A program made the translations under genes and the position numbers. A stretch of DNA of 64,000 bases, taken from assembly GCF_016888335.1 (NCBI RefSeq), contig NZ_JAFEJG010000004.1, positions 558,001-622,000 of the forward strand, given 5' to 3'. How positions within the stretch are numbered: position 1 is the first letter of the stretch; each line of letters begins with the position of its first letter. This DNA comes from Janibacter endophyticus. GTDB lineage: Bacteria; Actinomycetota; Actinomycetes; Actinomycetales; Dermatophilaceae. A model generated the notes under the pieces. That model was not told where the DNA came from, did not search any database, and worked only from the letters and a program-made list of their open reading frames with translations. Shown one piece after another: positions 8,121-16,275 of the stretch.

Positions 8121-9247
8121 GAGCGTCACGGATGAGCACCCCGGCCGGCCCCACCCCTTCGCCCCGGCTCTTCGAGCCGATCACCCTGCGTGGCCTGACC
8201 GTCCGCAACCGCGTCTGGCTCGCGCCGATGTGCCAGTACTCGTGCGAGGCACGCGACGGCGTGCCGACCGACTGGCACCTCGTCCACCTCGGAGCGCGGG
8301 CGCAGGGCGGCTTCGGCCTGCTCCTCTCCGAGGCCGTCGCCGTCGAGCCGGAGGGCCGGATCAGCCCGCAGGACGCGGGGATCTGGAGCGACGAGCAGGG
8401 CGCCGCGTGGCGACCTGTCGTCGACTTCGTCCACAGCCAGGGCGCGGCGATCGGGGCGCAGCTGGCGCACGCCGGCCGCAAGGCCTCGACCTACCGCCCC
8501 TTCGCCGGTGAGCCGACCGGCTCGGTCCCCGTTGCCGACGGCGGCTGGCGGACGATCGGCCCGACGGACGCCCCCTTCGAGGGGCTCGCTGCCCCGGTCG
8601 CGATGACCGAGGCTGATATCGCCCGGGTGGTGCGGTCCTTCGCCGACGCGGCCCGGCGGGCGCACGAGGCCGGCTTCGACACCGTCGAGATCCACGGGGC
8701 GCACGGGTACCTCATCCACGAGTTCCTCTCGCCGTTGAGCAACACCCGCACCGATGGTTACGGCGGCTCGCTCGAAGGTCGCGCCCGGCTGCTCCTCGAG
8801 ATCGTCGACGCCGTGCGTGCGGTGTGGCCCGACGACCGGCCCGTGCTGCTGCGGCTCTCCGCGACCGACTGGGTCGAGGGCGGCTGGGACGCGGAGCAGA
8901 CCGCGACCGTCTCGCGATGGGCGTGCGAGCGGGGCGTCGACCTCGTCGACATCTCCAGCGGCGGCAACGTCATCGCCGACATCCCCCTCGGCCCCGGCTA
9001 CCAGGTGCCGCTCGCGGAGCAGGTCCGGTCGACGGCCGGGGTCGTCACGGGCGCCGTCGGGCTCATCACCGAGCCCGACCAGGCCGAGGCGATCCTGCGT
9101 GACGGTCACGCCGACGTCGTCCTCCTCGCCCGGGCGGCGCTGCGCGAGCCGGCGTGGCCGCAACGCGCGGCGGCCGAGCTCGGGGTCCCGTGGCGCGAGG
9201 CGCCCTACCCGCCGCAGTACACCCGGGGTGCCTGGCCGAAGGGGTAG
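8117..9247 (+). CDS. NADPH dehydrogenase NamA-like, Old Yellow Enzyme family
   Basis: 376-residue FMN enzyme of the YqjM/NamA (class III OYE) branch, which reduces activated C=C bonds of enones, maleimides and nitro compounds with NADPH. Visible family marks are RLFEPITLRGLTVRNRVWLA, the APMCQYSC segment with the Cys that tunes FMN, HAGRKAS, the substrate/FMN stretch EIHGAHGYLIHEFLSPLSN, and RTDGYGGSLEGR. The start overlaps xth by 4 nt; an in-frame ATG at 8132 is an alternative. It has no metabolic partner beside it. Confidence 0.9.
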   Translation: MRASRMSTPAGPTPSPRLFEPITLRGLTVRNRVWLAPMCQYSCEARDGVPTDWHLVHLGARAQGGFGLLLSEAVAVEPEGRISPQDAGIWSDEQGAAWRPVVDFVHSQGAAIGAQLAHAGRKASTYRPFAGEPTGSVPVADGGWRTIGPTDAPFEGLAAPVAMTEADIARVVRSFADAARRAHEAGFDTVEIHGAHGYLIHEFLSPLSNTRTDGYGGSLEGRARLLLEIVDAVRAVWPDDRPVLLRLSATDWVEGGWDAEQTATVSRWACERGVDLVDISSGGNVIADIPLGPGYQVPLAEQVRSTAGVVTGAVGLITEPDQAEAILRDGHADVVLLARAALREPAWPQRAAAELGVPWREAPYPPQYTRGAWPKG

Positions 9248-9310
9248 CCCACCCTCCCCTTCGCCGAGCGCGATCGGGCCCTGGTTTCGTGACCTGCGAC
9301 CCTCGCGGCC

Positions 9311-9680
9311 TCCCTGCGGACACCCTGGCCGCGGCCGCACGCCTGGACCGAGCGCACCGAGGACAGCGGCTGGACGCGTCACTACCTCTACCTCGACCAG
9401 CCGGGTGCCGGGGTCGCGCTCTTCACGAGCGGAGCCGCGCTCGCCTCGACCGTCGCGCTCGTACGTCTCGACCGGCAGGCCCTCGGCGACATCAACGATG
9501 TCGTCGTGGGAGTCGCGGCACTCCTGCTCATCACCTCGTGGTTCGTCGTGCTCGTCTCCTTCGCCGTCGACTACCTGTGCAAGAACGCGCGCCGGCAACG
9601 TCTCGTTCTTCTTCAACACCGTCATCGTCGCCGTGGCGATCGCGGTCTTCATCGGCAGCCTCAGCGGGAGCGCCACCTGA
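9311..9680 (+). pseudogene. Remnant of a DUF1345 membrane protein (internal deletion)
   Basis: One frame reads WTERTEDSGWTRHYLYLDQP then GAGVALFTSGAALASTVALV and VVVGVAALLLITSWFVVLVS before CKNA. A second frame ends NVSFFFNTVIVAVAIAVFIG with a stop at 9680. Together these resemble the N-terminal half and the last helix of DUF1345 proteins, whose ends look like SFxFNTVIVAL. The roughly 60 residues normally between them, including the GMTxQVSD region, are missing, and there is no start codon. It accounts for most of the 488-nt gap before the aldo/keto reductase gene. Confidence 0.6.
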
Positions 9681-9735
9681 CCCTCGATCGGCAACCCCCG
9701 ACGCTGAGCCGGGTCGCACGCGGGATGATGGGCGC

Positions 9736-10782
9736 ATGACCTACCGCGCTGACGAGTACCAGGCCGCCCGTGACCGCTACGACGCAGGGATGGTCTACCG
9801 CCGGTGCGGGCGCTCGGGGCTCGACCTGCCGGCGATCTCGCTCGGGCTGTGGCACAACTTCGGTGACGACGTGCCGCTCGAGCGGCAGCAGGCGATCCTG
9901 CGGCGGGCCTTCGACCGGGGCGTGACCCACCTCGACCTCGCGAACAACTACGGCCCGCCGTACGGCAGCGCCGAGCGCAACTTCGGCACGCTCTTCGCGC
10001 GTGACCTCCGGCCGTACCGCGACGAGCTGATCATCAGCTCCAAGGCGGGCTACGACATGTGGCCCGGCCCCTACGGCCAGGGCGGCGGCTCGCGCAAGTA
10101 CCTCGTCGCCAGCCTCGACCAGAGCCTGCAGCGGATGGGCCTGGACTATGTCGACATCTTCTACAGCCACCGCTTCGACGAGACGACGCCGCTGGAGGAG
10201 ACCATGGGGGCGCTCGACGCGATCGTCCGGGCGGGCAAGGCGCTCTACGTCGGCATCTCTAGCTACTCCGGCCCGCGGACCCGCGAGGCCGTCGCGATCC
10301 TGCGCGAGATGGGCACCCCGCTGCTCATCCACCAGCCGAGCTACTCGATGCTCAACCGCTGGGTCGAGGAGGACCTCCTCGAGGTCCTTGAGGACGAAGG
10401 GGTCGGCTGCATCGCCTTCTCCCCCCTCGCCCAGGGCATGCTCACGAGCAAGTACCTCGACGGCGTGCCCGCGGGATCCCGTGCGGCACAGGACAAGTCG
10501 CTCGACCCCTCGCTTCTCACCGATGAGGCTCTCGCGCACGTGCGGGCGCTCAACGCGATGGCGCAGGAGCGCGGCCAGACGCTCGCGCAGATGGCCCTCG
10601 CCTGGGTGCTCCGCGACCCCCGCGTCACCTCGGCCCTCGTCGGCGCCTCCTCCGTCGAGCAGCTCGACGACAACCTCGACGCGCTCCAGCACCTCGCCTT
10701 CTCCGAGGACGAGCTCGCCGCGATCGACCGGCACGCGGTGGACGCCGGCATCAACCTGTGGGCCCCCAGCAGCAGCCGCTGA
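9736..10782 (+). CDS. Aldo/keto reductase, YghZ/L-glyceraldehyde-3-phosphate reductase type (AKR14)
   Basis: 348-residue NADPH-dependent reductase of the YghZ (mgrA) subfamily. It begins with YRRCGRSGLDLPAISLGLWH, has the catalytic Asp/Tyr in THLDLANNYGP, Lys in SSKAGYDMW and His in FYSHRFDE, with the glycine-rich insert GPYGQGGGSRKY that marks AKR14. The AKR barrel carries GISSYSG, SMLNRWVE and the NADP site LVGASSVEQLDDN. The family detoxifies methylglyoxal and reduces glyceraldehyde 3-phosphate. ATG 9736 gives the standard N-terminus. The DUF3152 gene follows after 22 nt and may be co-transcribed. Confidence 0.9.
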   Translation: MTYRADEYQAARDRYDAGMVYRRCGRSGLDLPAISLGLWHNFGDDVPLERQQAILRRAFDRGVTHLDLANNYGPPYGSAERNFGTLFARDLRPYRDELIISSKAGYDMWPGPYGQGGGSRKYLVASLDQSLQRMGLDYVDIFYSHRFDETTPLEETMGALDAIVRAGKALYVGISSYSGPRTREAVAILREMGTPLLIHQPSYSMLNRWVEEDLLEVLEDEGVGCIAFSPLAQGMLTSKYLDGVPAGSRAAQDKSLDPSLLTDEALAHVRALNAMAQERGQTLAQMALAWVLRDPRVTSALVGASSVEQLDDNLDALQHLAFSEDELAAIDRHAVDAGINLWAPSSSR

Positions 10783-10804
10783 GAGCCCGTACGGAGCTGC
10801 CGAC

Positions 10805-11623
10805 GTGACGCCCTCGAGGACCGCGGACGAGCGCGGTGGCCGGCACGAGGCGCCGCCGCCGCGGCGCGACCTGGGCTGGATCACGCTGCTCGGACTGACT
10901 CTCGCCGGGATCGTCGCGGCGCTGCTCGTCGGCGGCTCGGATGACCCGCCGGCGCCGAAGGCCACGGAACCGGCCGCCGTGAGCGCGCCTCCGGCGACCT
11001 CCTCACCCCCTTCGCCCTCGGTGACGCCCACGCGCACGCCCGGCACGACGGGACCGCGCGTCGTCCAGCGGGGCGGCGGCAGCCTCGTGCACGCCCCGGT
11101 CACCCCGCGGCAGACCCGCAGCGAGGGCCGGGTCGTCCGGTGGACCCTCGAGGCCGAGCGCGGCATCGACGTCGACCTCGACGAGTACGCGAAGGTCGTC
11201 CACGCGACCCTCCACGACCGGCGCGGCTGGCAGGGCGAGGCCGGCGTCCGCTTCGTCAGGGTCACCTCGGCCCAGGCGGTCGACGGTGCCCACGTCGACA
11301 TCCGGCTCGTCCTGGCCAGCCCGGACACGACCGACCGGCTGTGCGCCCCCCTGCGCACCGCCGGCAAGGTCTCGTGCTGGAACGAGGGCAAGGCCGTGCT
11401 CAACAGCCGCCGCTGGCTGACCGGCGCCGACACCTACGAGGGACGGCTCGACGACTACCGCACCTACCTCGTCAACCACGAGATCGGGCACGGCCTCGGG
11501 TACGGGCACGAGGGGTGTCCGGCGACGGGCAGGCGGGCGCCGGTGATGCTCCAGCAGACCCTCGGCGTCCGCGGATGCACGCCCTGGCCCTACCCGAAGG
11601 GGGACGGGCGCCGATCGCGGTGA
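10805..11623 (+). CDS. DUF3152 protein, membrane-anchored, with a zinc-protease HExxH signature
   Basis: 272 residues with a cytoplasmic N-terminus, one transmembrane helix (about 22-42, WITLLGLTLAGIVAALLVGG), a Pro/Ser/Thr linker, and a C-terminal DUF3152 domain outside the cell. That domain contains NHEIGHGLGYGHEGC, an HExxHxxGxxH zinc site as in metzincin-like peptidases. It also has paired cysteines (CAPL.. SCWN.. GCPA.. GCTPWP) that could form disulfides. DUF3152 is confined mainly to Actinobacteria and has no experimentally defined substrate that I know of. Peptidase activity is inferred from the motif only. GTG 10805 is taken as start. Confidence 0.82.
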   Translation: MTPSRTADERGGRHEAPPPRRDLGWITLLGLTLAGIVAALLVGGSDDPPAPKATEPAAVSAPPATSSPPSPSVTPTRTPGTTGPRVVQRGGGSLVHAPVTPRQTRSEGRVVRWTLEAERGIDVDLDEYAKVVHATLHDRRGWQGEAGVRFVRVTSAQAVDGAHVDIRLVLASPDTTDRLCAPLRTAGKVSCWNEGKAVLNSRRWLTGADTYEGRLDDYRTYLVNHEIGHGLGYGHEGCPATGRRAPVMLQQTLGVRGCTPWPYPKGDGRRSR

Positions 11624-11661
11624 CCCTGGGCAGGACCAGTACCGCTGGGTAGCCTGCCCGC

Positions 11662-13023
11662 GTGACCTTCCGTGAGCGAATGGGTTTTGCCGTTGCCGTC
11701 TTCGGGCAGAACCTCGTCTACAACTGGTTCGCGCTCTTCCTGCTCGTCTACCTCTACGACGGTCTCGGCCTCTCGCGCGGGGCGATCGCGGCGCTGACGA
11801 TCATCCTCACCGTCGTCCGGGTCTGGGACGCGGTCAACGACCTGCTCATCGGTTTCCTCGTCGACCGGACGCGCACCAGGTGGGGCACCTTCCGGCCGTA
11901 CATCATCGCGACCGCCCTGCCCGTGGCGCTGCTCACCGTCGCGCTCTTCTCCATCCCCGCCGGCACCGAGCGCACGCAGCTGATCGTCATCGCCGTCGCG
12001 TACCTGCTCTGGGACATCGCGTACACGGCGTGCGACGTGCCGCTGTGGTCGCTGACCGCCGTCATCACGACCGACGAGGAGAGCCGCGCGCGGCTCGTCG
12101 CCGGCGCCCGGACCGCCGCGATGATCGGTCTGGCCGTCATCACCCTCGGCGGGGCGCCGCTGGCCATCGCGCTGAGCGGCGGGGACGAGCCGACGGCGAA
12201 GGGGTGGGGTCAGGCGGCCCTCGTCGTGAGCCTCGGCGGGATGGGCTTGTACACCCTGGCCTTCTTCGCGACGAAGGAGAAGGTCGAGCACCGGCCGGAC
12301 CCGGTCCCCTTCCGTGCCGCGGTGATGCAGTACGTGACGAACCGTCCGCTGCAGCTCGTGCTGATCTCGGGGGTGCTGGCCTTCGGGCAGCTGATGATCC
12401 AGGTCGGCGGCGCGGTCGTCGCCTCGGTCGTCTTCGGGGGCGTCGAGGTCTTCACGACGCTCGGCGGGGCGCTCATCGGCGGCATCATCATCGGCGCGAT
12501 CGCCTCGCCGGCGCTGCTGCGGCGGATCACCCGAAAGCGGCTCATGGTCATCGCGCTCGGCGGTGTGTCGGCGATGAGCCTCGTGCTGCTCGCGGTGGGG
12601 TACTCCTCGCAGTGGGTCGTCGCGGGGGTCTTCCTCGTCAACGGGGTCTTCAACGGCTTCTTCACGGTGGCGCAGACGCTGCTCATCGCCGACACCGCGG
12701 ATGCCGCGGAGGTGCGGACCGGGGAGCGGGTCGACGGGGCGTCCTTCGCGGGGCTCACCTTCATCACCAAGCTGGGCACGGCGGTGGCGACGCTCGTCTT
12801 CGGTCTCGCGGTGGGCTTCGTCGGCTACGAGCGGGACGTCGTCGTCAGCCCGGAGATGCGCGACAGCCTGTGGCTGTGGATGGCGCTCGTCCCGGCGATC
12901 AGCTGCGCCCTCGCGCTCGTCCCGCTGCGCTGGTACCGGGTGCCGGAGGCCGACCTCCCGCGGCTGCTGGCGGAGCGCCGCGCCCAGCGCGCTGCCACCA
13001 TCCCGGCCGCCCCCACCCCTTGA
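11662..13023 (+). CDS. MFS transporter, GPH (glycoside-pentoside-hexuronide:cation symporter) family
   Basis: 453-residue membrane protein with about 12 hydrophobic segments. The family motif is clear in VYLYDGLGLSRGAIAAL, VRVWDAVNDLLIGFLVDRTR and TRWGTFRPYI near the N-terminus. The second half carries DTADAAEVRTGERVDGASFA, the usual loop between helices 10 and 11 in MelB-like symporters. The sugar or sugar-acid cargo cannot be read from sequence and no glycosidase is adjacent. The GTG start at 11662 follows the DUF3152 gene by 38 nt. Confidence 0.87.
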   Translation: MTFRERMGFAVAVFGQNLVYNWFALFLLVYLYDGLGLSRGAIAALTIILTVVRVWDAVNDLLIGFLVDRTRTRWGTFRPYIIATALPVALLTVALFSIPAGTERTQLIVIAVAYLLWDIAYTACDVPLWSLTAVITTDEESRARLVAGARTAAMIGLAVITLGGAPLAIALSGGDEPTAKGWGQAALVVSLGGMGLYTLAFFATKEKVEHRPDPVPFRAAVMQYVTNRPLQLVLISGVLAFGQLMIQVGGAVVASVVFGGVEVFTTLGGALIGGIIIGAIASPALLRRITRKRLMVIALGGVSAMSLVLLAVGYSSQWVVAGVFLVNGVFNGFFTVAQTLLIADTADAAEVRTGERVDGASFAGLTFITKLGTAVATLVFGLAVGFVGYERDVVVSPEMRDSLWLWMALVPAISCALALVPLRWYRVPEADLPRLLAERRAQRAATIPAAPTP

Positions 13024-13032
13024 GATCCAAAT

Positions 13033-13083
13033 TTCCCCAGGTTTCTGTCAGAGGCTCGGGGATGTTCGTGAGCGGATGGTCAG
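13033..13083 (+). repeat. Left 51-nt unit of an inverted repeat pair (degenerate hairpin)
   Basis: Starts TTCCCCAGGTTTCTGTCA and ends GGATGGTCAG. It matches the unit at 13295-13345 on the opposite strand at 41 of 51 positions. Its internal stem GCTC/GAGC around ATGTTC is weaker than in the right copy. It begins 10 nt after the GPH symporter stop. Confidence 0.7.
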
Positions 13084-13294
13084 GAGCCCAAGGGGATCCT
13101 GTGGTTGGCCGGCGTGGGTCGGCTGCTCACCCCTTCGTCCCGTCGCGAAGGGGTGAGCCACCGACCGGGCACCGAACCGTCCCCCCGCACCGGACCGGAT
13201 CCCCACGTCCGGTACCTCACCCCTTCGGGCGCCGGACCGTGGCTCGCGCCCGCAGCGCCCCCCTGCGTCCGAGCCGAGAGATCCGCTGGGAGAA
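13084..13294. other. Non-coding interior of a small inverted-repeat island
   Basis: This 211-nt stretch holds short open frames on both strands with no recognisable similarity and no ribosome sites. It contains a 12-bp hairpin, CTCACCCCTTCG (13126-13137) with CGAAGGGGTGAG (13146-13157). Together with the flanking 51-nt units it makes up the 332-nt gap between the symporter gene and the small membrane-protein gene. I see no transposase or other gene in it. Confidence 0.5.
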
Positions 13295-13345
13295 CTGACG
13301 ATCCGCCCGCGAACATTCGCGGGCGGATGACAGAAACCTAGGGAA
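13295..13345 (-). repeat. Right 51-nt unit of the inverted repeat pair (perfect hairpin)
   Basis: Inverted partner of 13033-13083. It contains a perfect 13-bp stem at 13301-13328 with a 2-nt CA loop (ATCCGCCCGCGAA with its complement), which would also act as a terminator for the minus-strand gene ending at 13356. Confidence 0.7.
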
Positions 13346-13355
13346 GCTCGGATCC

Positions 13356-13889
13356 TCAGCGCTTCCGGCGGATGAGCCACAGGAGCAGGCCGATGCCTGC
13401 GAGGACGACGCCGAGGCAGCACAGGCTGCCGCCGACGAGGGCGATGATCGCCCCGGTCATCGAGAACTCGCTGACGACGAAGGGGCCGCTGCAGCTGACG
13501 ACGTAGTCGCCGGCCTCGTCGGTGGTGAAGCCCGTGACGTACTCGTACTCGCTGTCCCCGGCGGCGACGCTGTCGAGGGCCGTCGTCTCCTCCTCGGTCA
13601 CCGGACCCGACGGTCCGGTGACCTCGCACCTCGTGCCCTCCCCCTTCGGTGCCCACACCGTGACCGCCTCGCTGCCGTCCGAGACGACCGTGTGGCTGCC
13701 GGTGCGCACCGGTGCGTCGGCGAGGTCACCCGCAGCCTGCACCGTCATCACCCCGCCGACGGTGCACAGGACCAGCGAGAGCAGCAGGACGAGCCCGCCG
13801 ATGATGAGCAGCCACGGCTTGCCCCGCCGCGGCGCCGGACCCGGCTCAGGCATCTGGTAGGGCGACGGGGGCGGCGCGGAGTACGACAT
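13356..13889 (-). CDS. Hypothetical membrane protein with two transmembrane segments
   Basis: 177 residues. A Pro-rich cytoplasmic head (PPPSPYQMPEPGPAPRRG) precedes a helix (about 24-49, KPWLLIIGGLVLLLSLVLC). An external domain of some 95 residues has few charged clusters and a possible Cys pair (CEVTG, VVSCSG). A second helix (ALVGGSLCCLGVVLAGIGLL) ends with LIRRKR. This layout is common in actinobacterial proteins of unknown role. The start at 13889 was chosen because the Pro-rich head begins there. No function can be assigned. Confidence 0.7.
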   Translation of the reverse strand: MSYSAPPPSPYQMPEPGPAPRRGKPWLLIIGGLVLLLSLVLCTVGGVMTVQAAGDLADAPVRTGSHTVVSDGSEAVTVWAPKGEGTRCEVTGPSGPVTEEETTALDSVAAGDSEYEYVTGFTTDEAGDYVVSCSGPFVVSEFSMTGAIIALVGGSLCCLGVVLAGIGLLLWLIRRKR

Positions 13890-13950
13890 GTCGTCGAAGA
13901 TAGCGCGAAGGGGCCTCGACCACCGGCCGACGCCCCTTCGCCCGTCCGCC

Positions 13951-14928
13951 TCAGCGGTTGGGGATCTCGCCCTGGTCGAAGAGCTCGTTGCCCTTGCCGA
14001 CGATCGAGTGGTCGACCTCGCCGACGACCTCGTCGTCCTTGTTCGGGTAGGGCATGACCGAGAGGACGTAGCGCATCGCCTCGAGACGCGCCCGCTTCTT
14101 GTCGTTGCTCTTGATCGTCGTCCACGGGGCATCGGCGGTGTGGGTGTAGAAGAACATCGCCTCCTTGGCCCGGGTGTAGGCGTCCCACTTGTCGAGGCTC
14201 GCGAGGTCGGTCGGGCTGAGCTTCCACTGCCGCACGGCATCCTTCGAGCGGGAGTGGAAGCGGTGCATCTGCTCGGCCTTGCCGACGGAGAACCACAGCT
14301 TGATGAGCCTGATCCCGCTGTTGACGAGCATCCGCTCGAACTCCGGCGCGGAGCGCATGAACTCGAGGTACTGCGGCCCGGTGCAGTAGCCCATGACCCG
14401 CTCGACCCCGGCACGGTTGTACCAGGAGCGGTCCATGAAGACGATCTCGCCACCAGCCGGCAGGTGCTCGACGTAGCGCTGGAAGTACCACTGCGACTGC
14501 TCACGCTCGGTCGGCGTCGCGAGCGCGATGACGCGCGCACCACGGGGGTTGAGGTGCTCGGTGAAGCGCTTGATCGCGCCGCCCTTGCCCGCCGCGTCGC
14601 GACCCTCGAAGACGATGACGACCTTCTGCCCGGTCTCCTTGACCCACGCCTGCATCTTGAGCAGCTCGATCTGGAGACGGCGCTTCTCGCGCTCGTACTC
14701 CTTGCGGCTCAGCTTGGTGCTGTAGGGGTAGCCCTGCTGCCACGCCTTGCTGTCACCGAAGTGCGCCGGCAGCCCCATCTCCTGGGCGAGCTGCGGGTCC
14801 TCGGCGGCCTCGTCCTCGAAGTCGTCGAGCATGTCGCTCATCGTGTCGAAGTCGTCCTGGCCGGTCTCGAGGCCGTCGGTCGCCGGGACCTCGTCGGTGG
14901 TGGCGTCGGTCGGCGTGGGCTCGGTCAT
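13951..14928 (-). CDS. ppk2: PPK2 family polyphosphate kinase
   Basis: 325-residue P-loop kinase that transfers phosphate between polyphosphate and a nucleotide. Visible are the Walker A GRDAAGKGG (109-117), LNPRGARVIAL, FMDRSWYNRAGVERVMGYC (Walker B/lid region) and HTADAPWTTIKSNDKKRARL near the end, all standard for PPK2. A 70-residue acidic head (ETGQDDFDTMSDMLDDFEDE) precedes the domain. Whether it makes ATP, GTP or polyphosphate cannot be told from sequence. Its ATG overlaps the stop of the upstream HprK-like gene (ATGA), which implies coupled translation. Confidence 0.92.
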   Translation of the reverse strand: MTEPTPTDATTDEVPATDGLETGQDDFDTMSDMLDDFEDEAAEDPQLAQEMGLPAHFGDSKAWQQGYPYSTKLSRKEYEREKRRLQIELLKMQAWVKETGQKVVIVFEGRDAAGKGGAIKRFTEHLNPRGARVIALATPTEREQSQWYFQRYVEHLPAGGEIVFMDRSWYNRAGVERVMGYCTGPQYLEFMRSAPEFERMLVNSGIRLIKLWFSVGKAEQMHRFHSRSKDAVRQWKLSPTDLASLDKWDAYTRAKEAMFFYTHTADAPWTTIKSNDKKRARLEAMRYVLSVMPYPNKDDEVVGEVDHSIVGKGNELFDQGEIPNR

Positions 14929-16187
14929 CGGATCTCCGCGGGGTGGGGCGCGTGGACGGTGTCGGTGCGGTGCAGGATGCCCTGGACGTGCAGGGCGCGG
15001 AGGGACTCGCGGACGAGGTCGTCGGCCTCGGGGTGCGGCCCCTGGAGCGCGACGACCAGCTCGACGATGTCACGGACGGGCAGCGGGACGTCGCAGACCA
15101 GCCACACGGCGCGGAGCGTGGCCTCGAGGCAGAAGACCCGGGAGCCCTGGAGGATCACGAGGGCGCCGTCGTCGTCGAGGGCGTCGGACCACGGAGCCCG
15201 GACGAAGGGAGTGTCCGCCGTGATCTCCGCGGTCGCCGCTGCCTCGGGGTCCCAGGGCGGCGGGGTCTGCTCGAGCCACGCCCGCCCGTCCGGGGGAGGG
15301 AGGTGCACCCACCAGGGCTCGGCCGGCCGTGCCTGGGCGAGGTGCTCGCGCAGGAGGTCGACGCACTCGTCGATCTCGGCGTACCGCAGCTCGGCCGGCG
15401 GACCGCCGTGGGTCACCGCGCGGGCCAGACGGTCGAGGCCGCCGCCGGGGACGAGCCACAGCGAGGAGGTCTCGGGGATGACCTCGAGGAGGTGGTCGGC
15501 GAGGTCGACCTCGACGATCTCGGGGGTGGTGACCTCCGCGTCCCGCCGGAGCCCGAGCAGGGCGCCGAGCTCGACGTCGGCCGGGGTGGCGCCCATGCCG
15601 ATCGCGTCGGGGGCGGGCTCCTCCTTGGACGCCGGTCGATCCGGGTCGACGATGAGCGACGGAGGCTTGGGGTAGGGCGCGAGGGCCAGGTCCTCGGTGA
15701 GGACGACCGACTCGTCGGTGACGTAGCCGAAGGCCTGCGACAGCCGGCGGGCGGCGGTGGACTTGCCGCCTCCCGACTGCGCGACGAGGACGGTCGCGCG
15801 CCCCCCTTCGCTCAGCGCGGCCGCGTGGAGGAGGAGGGGACCGGTCCCGCGGAGGCGATGGATGCCTCGGCGCGTCACGGCCCGGGAGAGGTCGTAGGCC
15901 AGGTCGGCAGGGTCGCCGAGGTAGAGGGTGACCTCGTCGCCCGTCACCGCGTCGGCCCCCGTGGCGTCGACGGACGTCGTGGGGGACCGTCGGACGCGGA
16001 TCGTCTCGACCCTCTCGTCGAGCACCAGGGCGTCCGGCGAGACCGCGAGATCTGCGCAGCGCGACCACCGCTCACGCATCGGCTCGACCTCCTCGGCGGG
16101 GAGCGAGTCAAGATCGAGGGACCACCGGCACCCCATCGCCAGCAGCGGCACCTGGCCGCCGGCGGGCGTCGGTCGGTCGGGGTCCAT
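14925..16187 (-). CDS. HPr-kinase-like P-loop protein with a C-terminal PqqD-like region
   Basis: 420 residues, not assignable to a named enzyme. Residues about 110-165 resemble the HPr kinase/phosphorylase core: GPLLLHAAALSEGG, then P-loop AQSGGGKST (136-144) and GYVTDESVVL with an acidic pair at 158-159. The end (about 325-410: DDDGALVILQGSRVFCLEA, AVWLVCDVPLPVRDIVELV, LHVQGILHR) looks like a PqqD/RiPP-recognition-type winged helix. HprK-like and PqqD-like proteins occur together in RiPP (lasso) clusters, but no precursor, cyclase or protease is seen here. The gene overlaps the PPK2 gene by 4 nt and is divergent from the GAF-ANTAR gene, so it probably heads a two-gene operon. Function unknown. 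Confidence 0.7.
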   Translation of the reverse strand: MDPDRPTPAGGQVPLLAMGCRWSLDLDSLPAEEVEPMRERWSRCADLAVSPDALVLDERVETIRVRRSPTTSVDATGADAVTGDEVTLYLGDPADLAYDLSRAVTRRGIHRLRGTGPLLLHAAALSEGGRATVLVAQSGGGKSTAARRLSQAFGYVTDESVVLTEDLALAPYPKPPSLIVDPDRPASKEEPAPDAIGMGATPADVELGALLGLRRDAEVTTPEIVEVDLADHLLEVIPETSSLWLVPGGGLDRLARAVTHGGPPAELRYAEIDECVDLLREHLAQARPAEPWWVHLPPPDGRAWLEQTPPPWDPEAAATAEITADTPFVRAPWSDALDDDGALVILQGSRVFCLEATLRAVWLVCDVPLPVRDIVELVVALQGPHPEADDLVRESLRALHVQGILHRTDTVHAPHPAEIR

Positions 16188-16275
16188 GTCCCAAATCTAC
16201 CGAGCCGGCCGCACCCGCTCCGCCGAACCCGACAAGCCGGCATCCCCGCAGGTCAGCGGGGGGTACCGTCAACCT

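Noticed and set aside
13080-13341. Short ORFs on both strands inside the inverted-repeat island
   Set aside because: No ribosome site, no similarity to any family, and they run through the repeat units themselves.
14925-16187. RiPP (lasso peptide) cluster centred on the HprK/PqqD-like protein
   Set aside because: No precursor peptide, asparagine-synthetase-like cyclase, transglutaminase-like protease or ABC exporter is adjacent.
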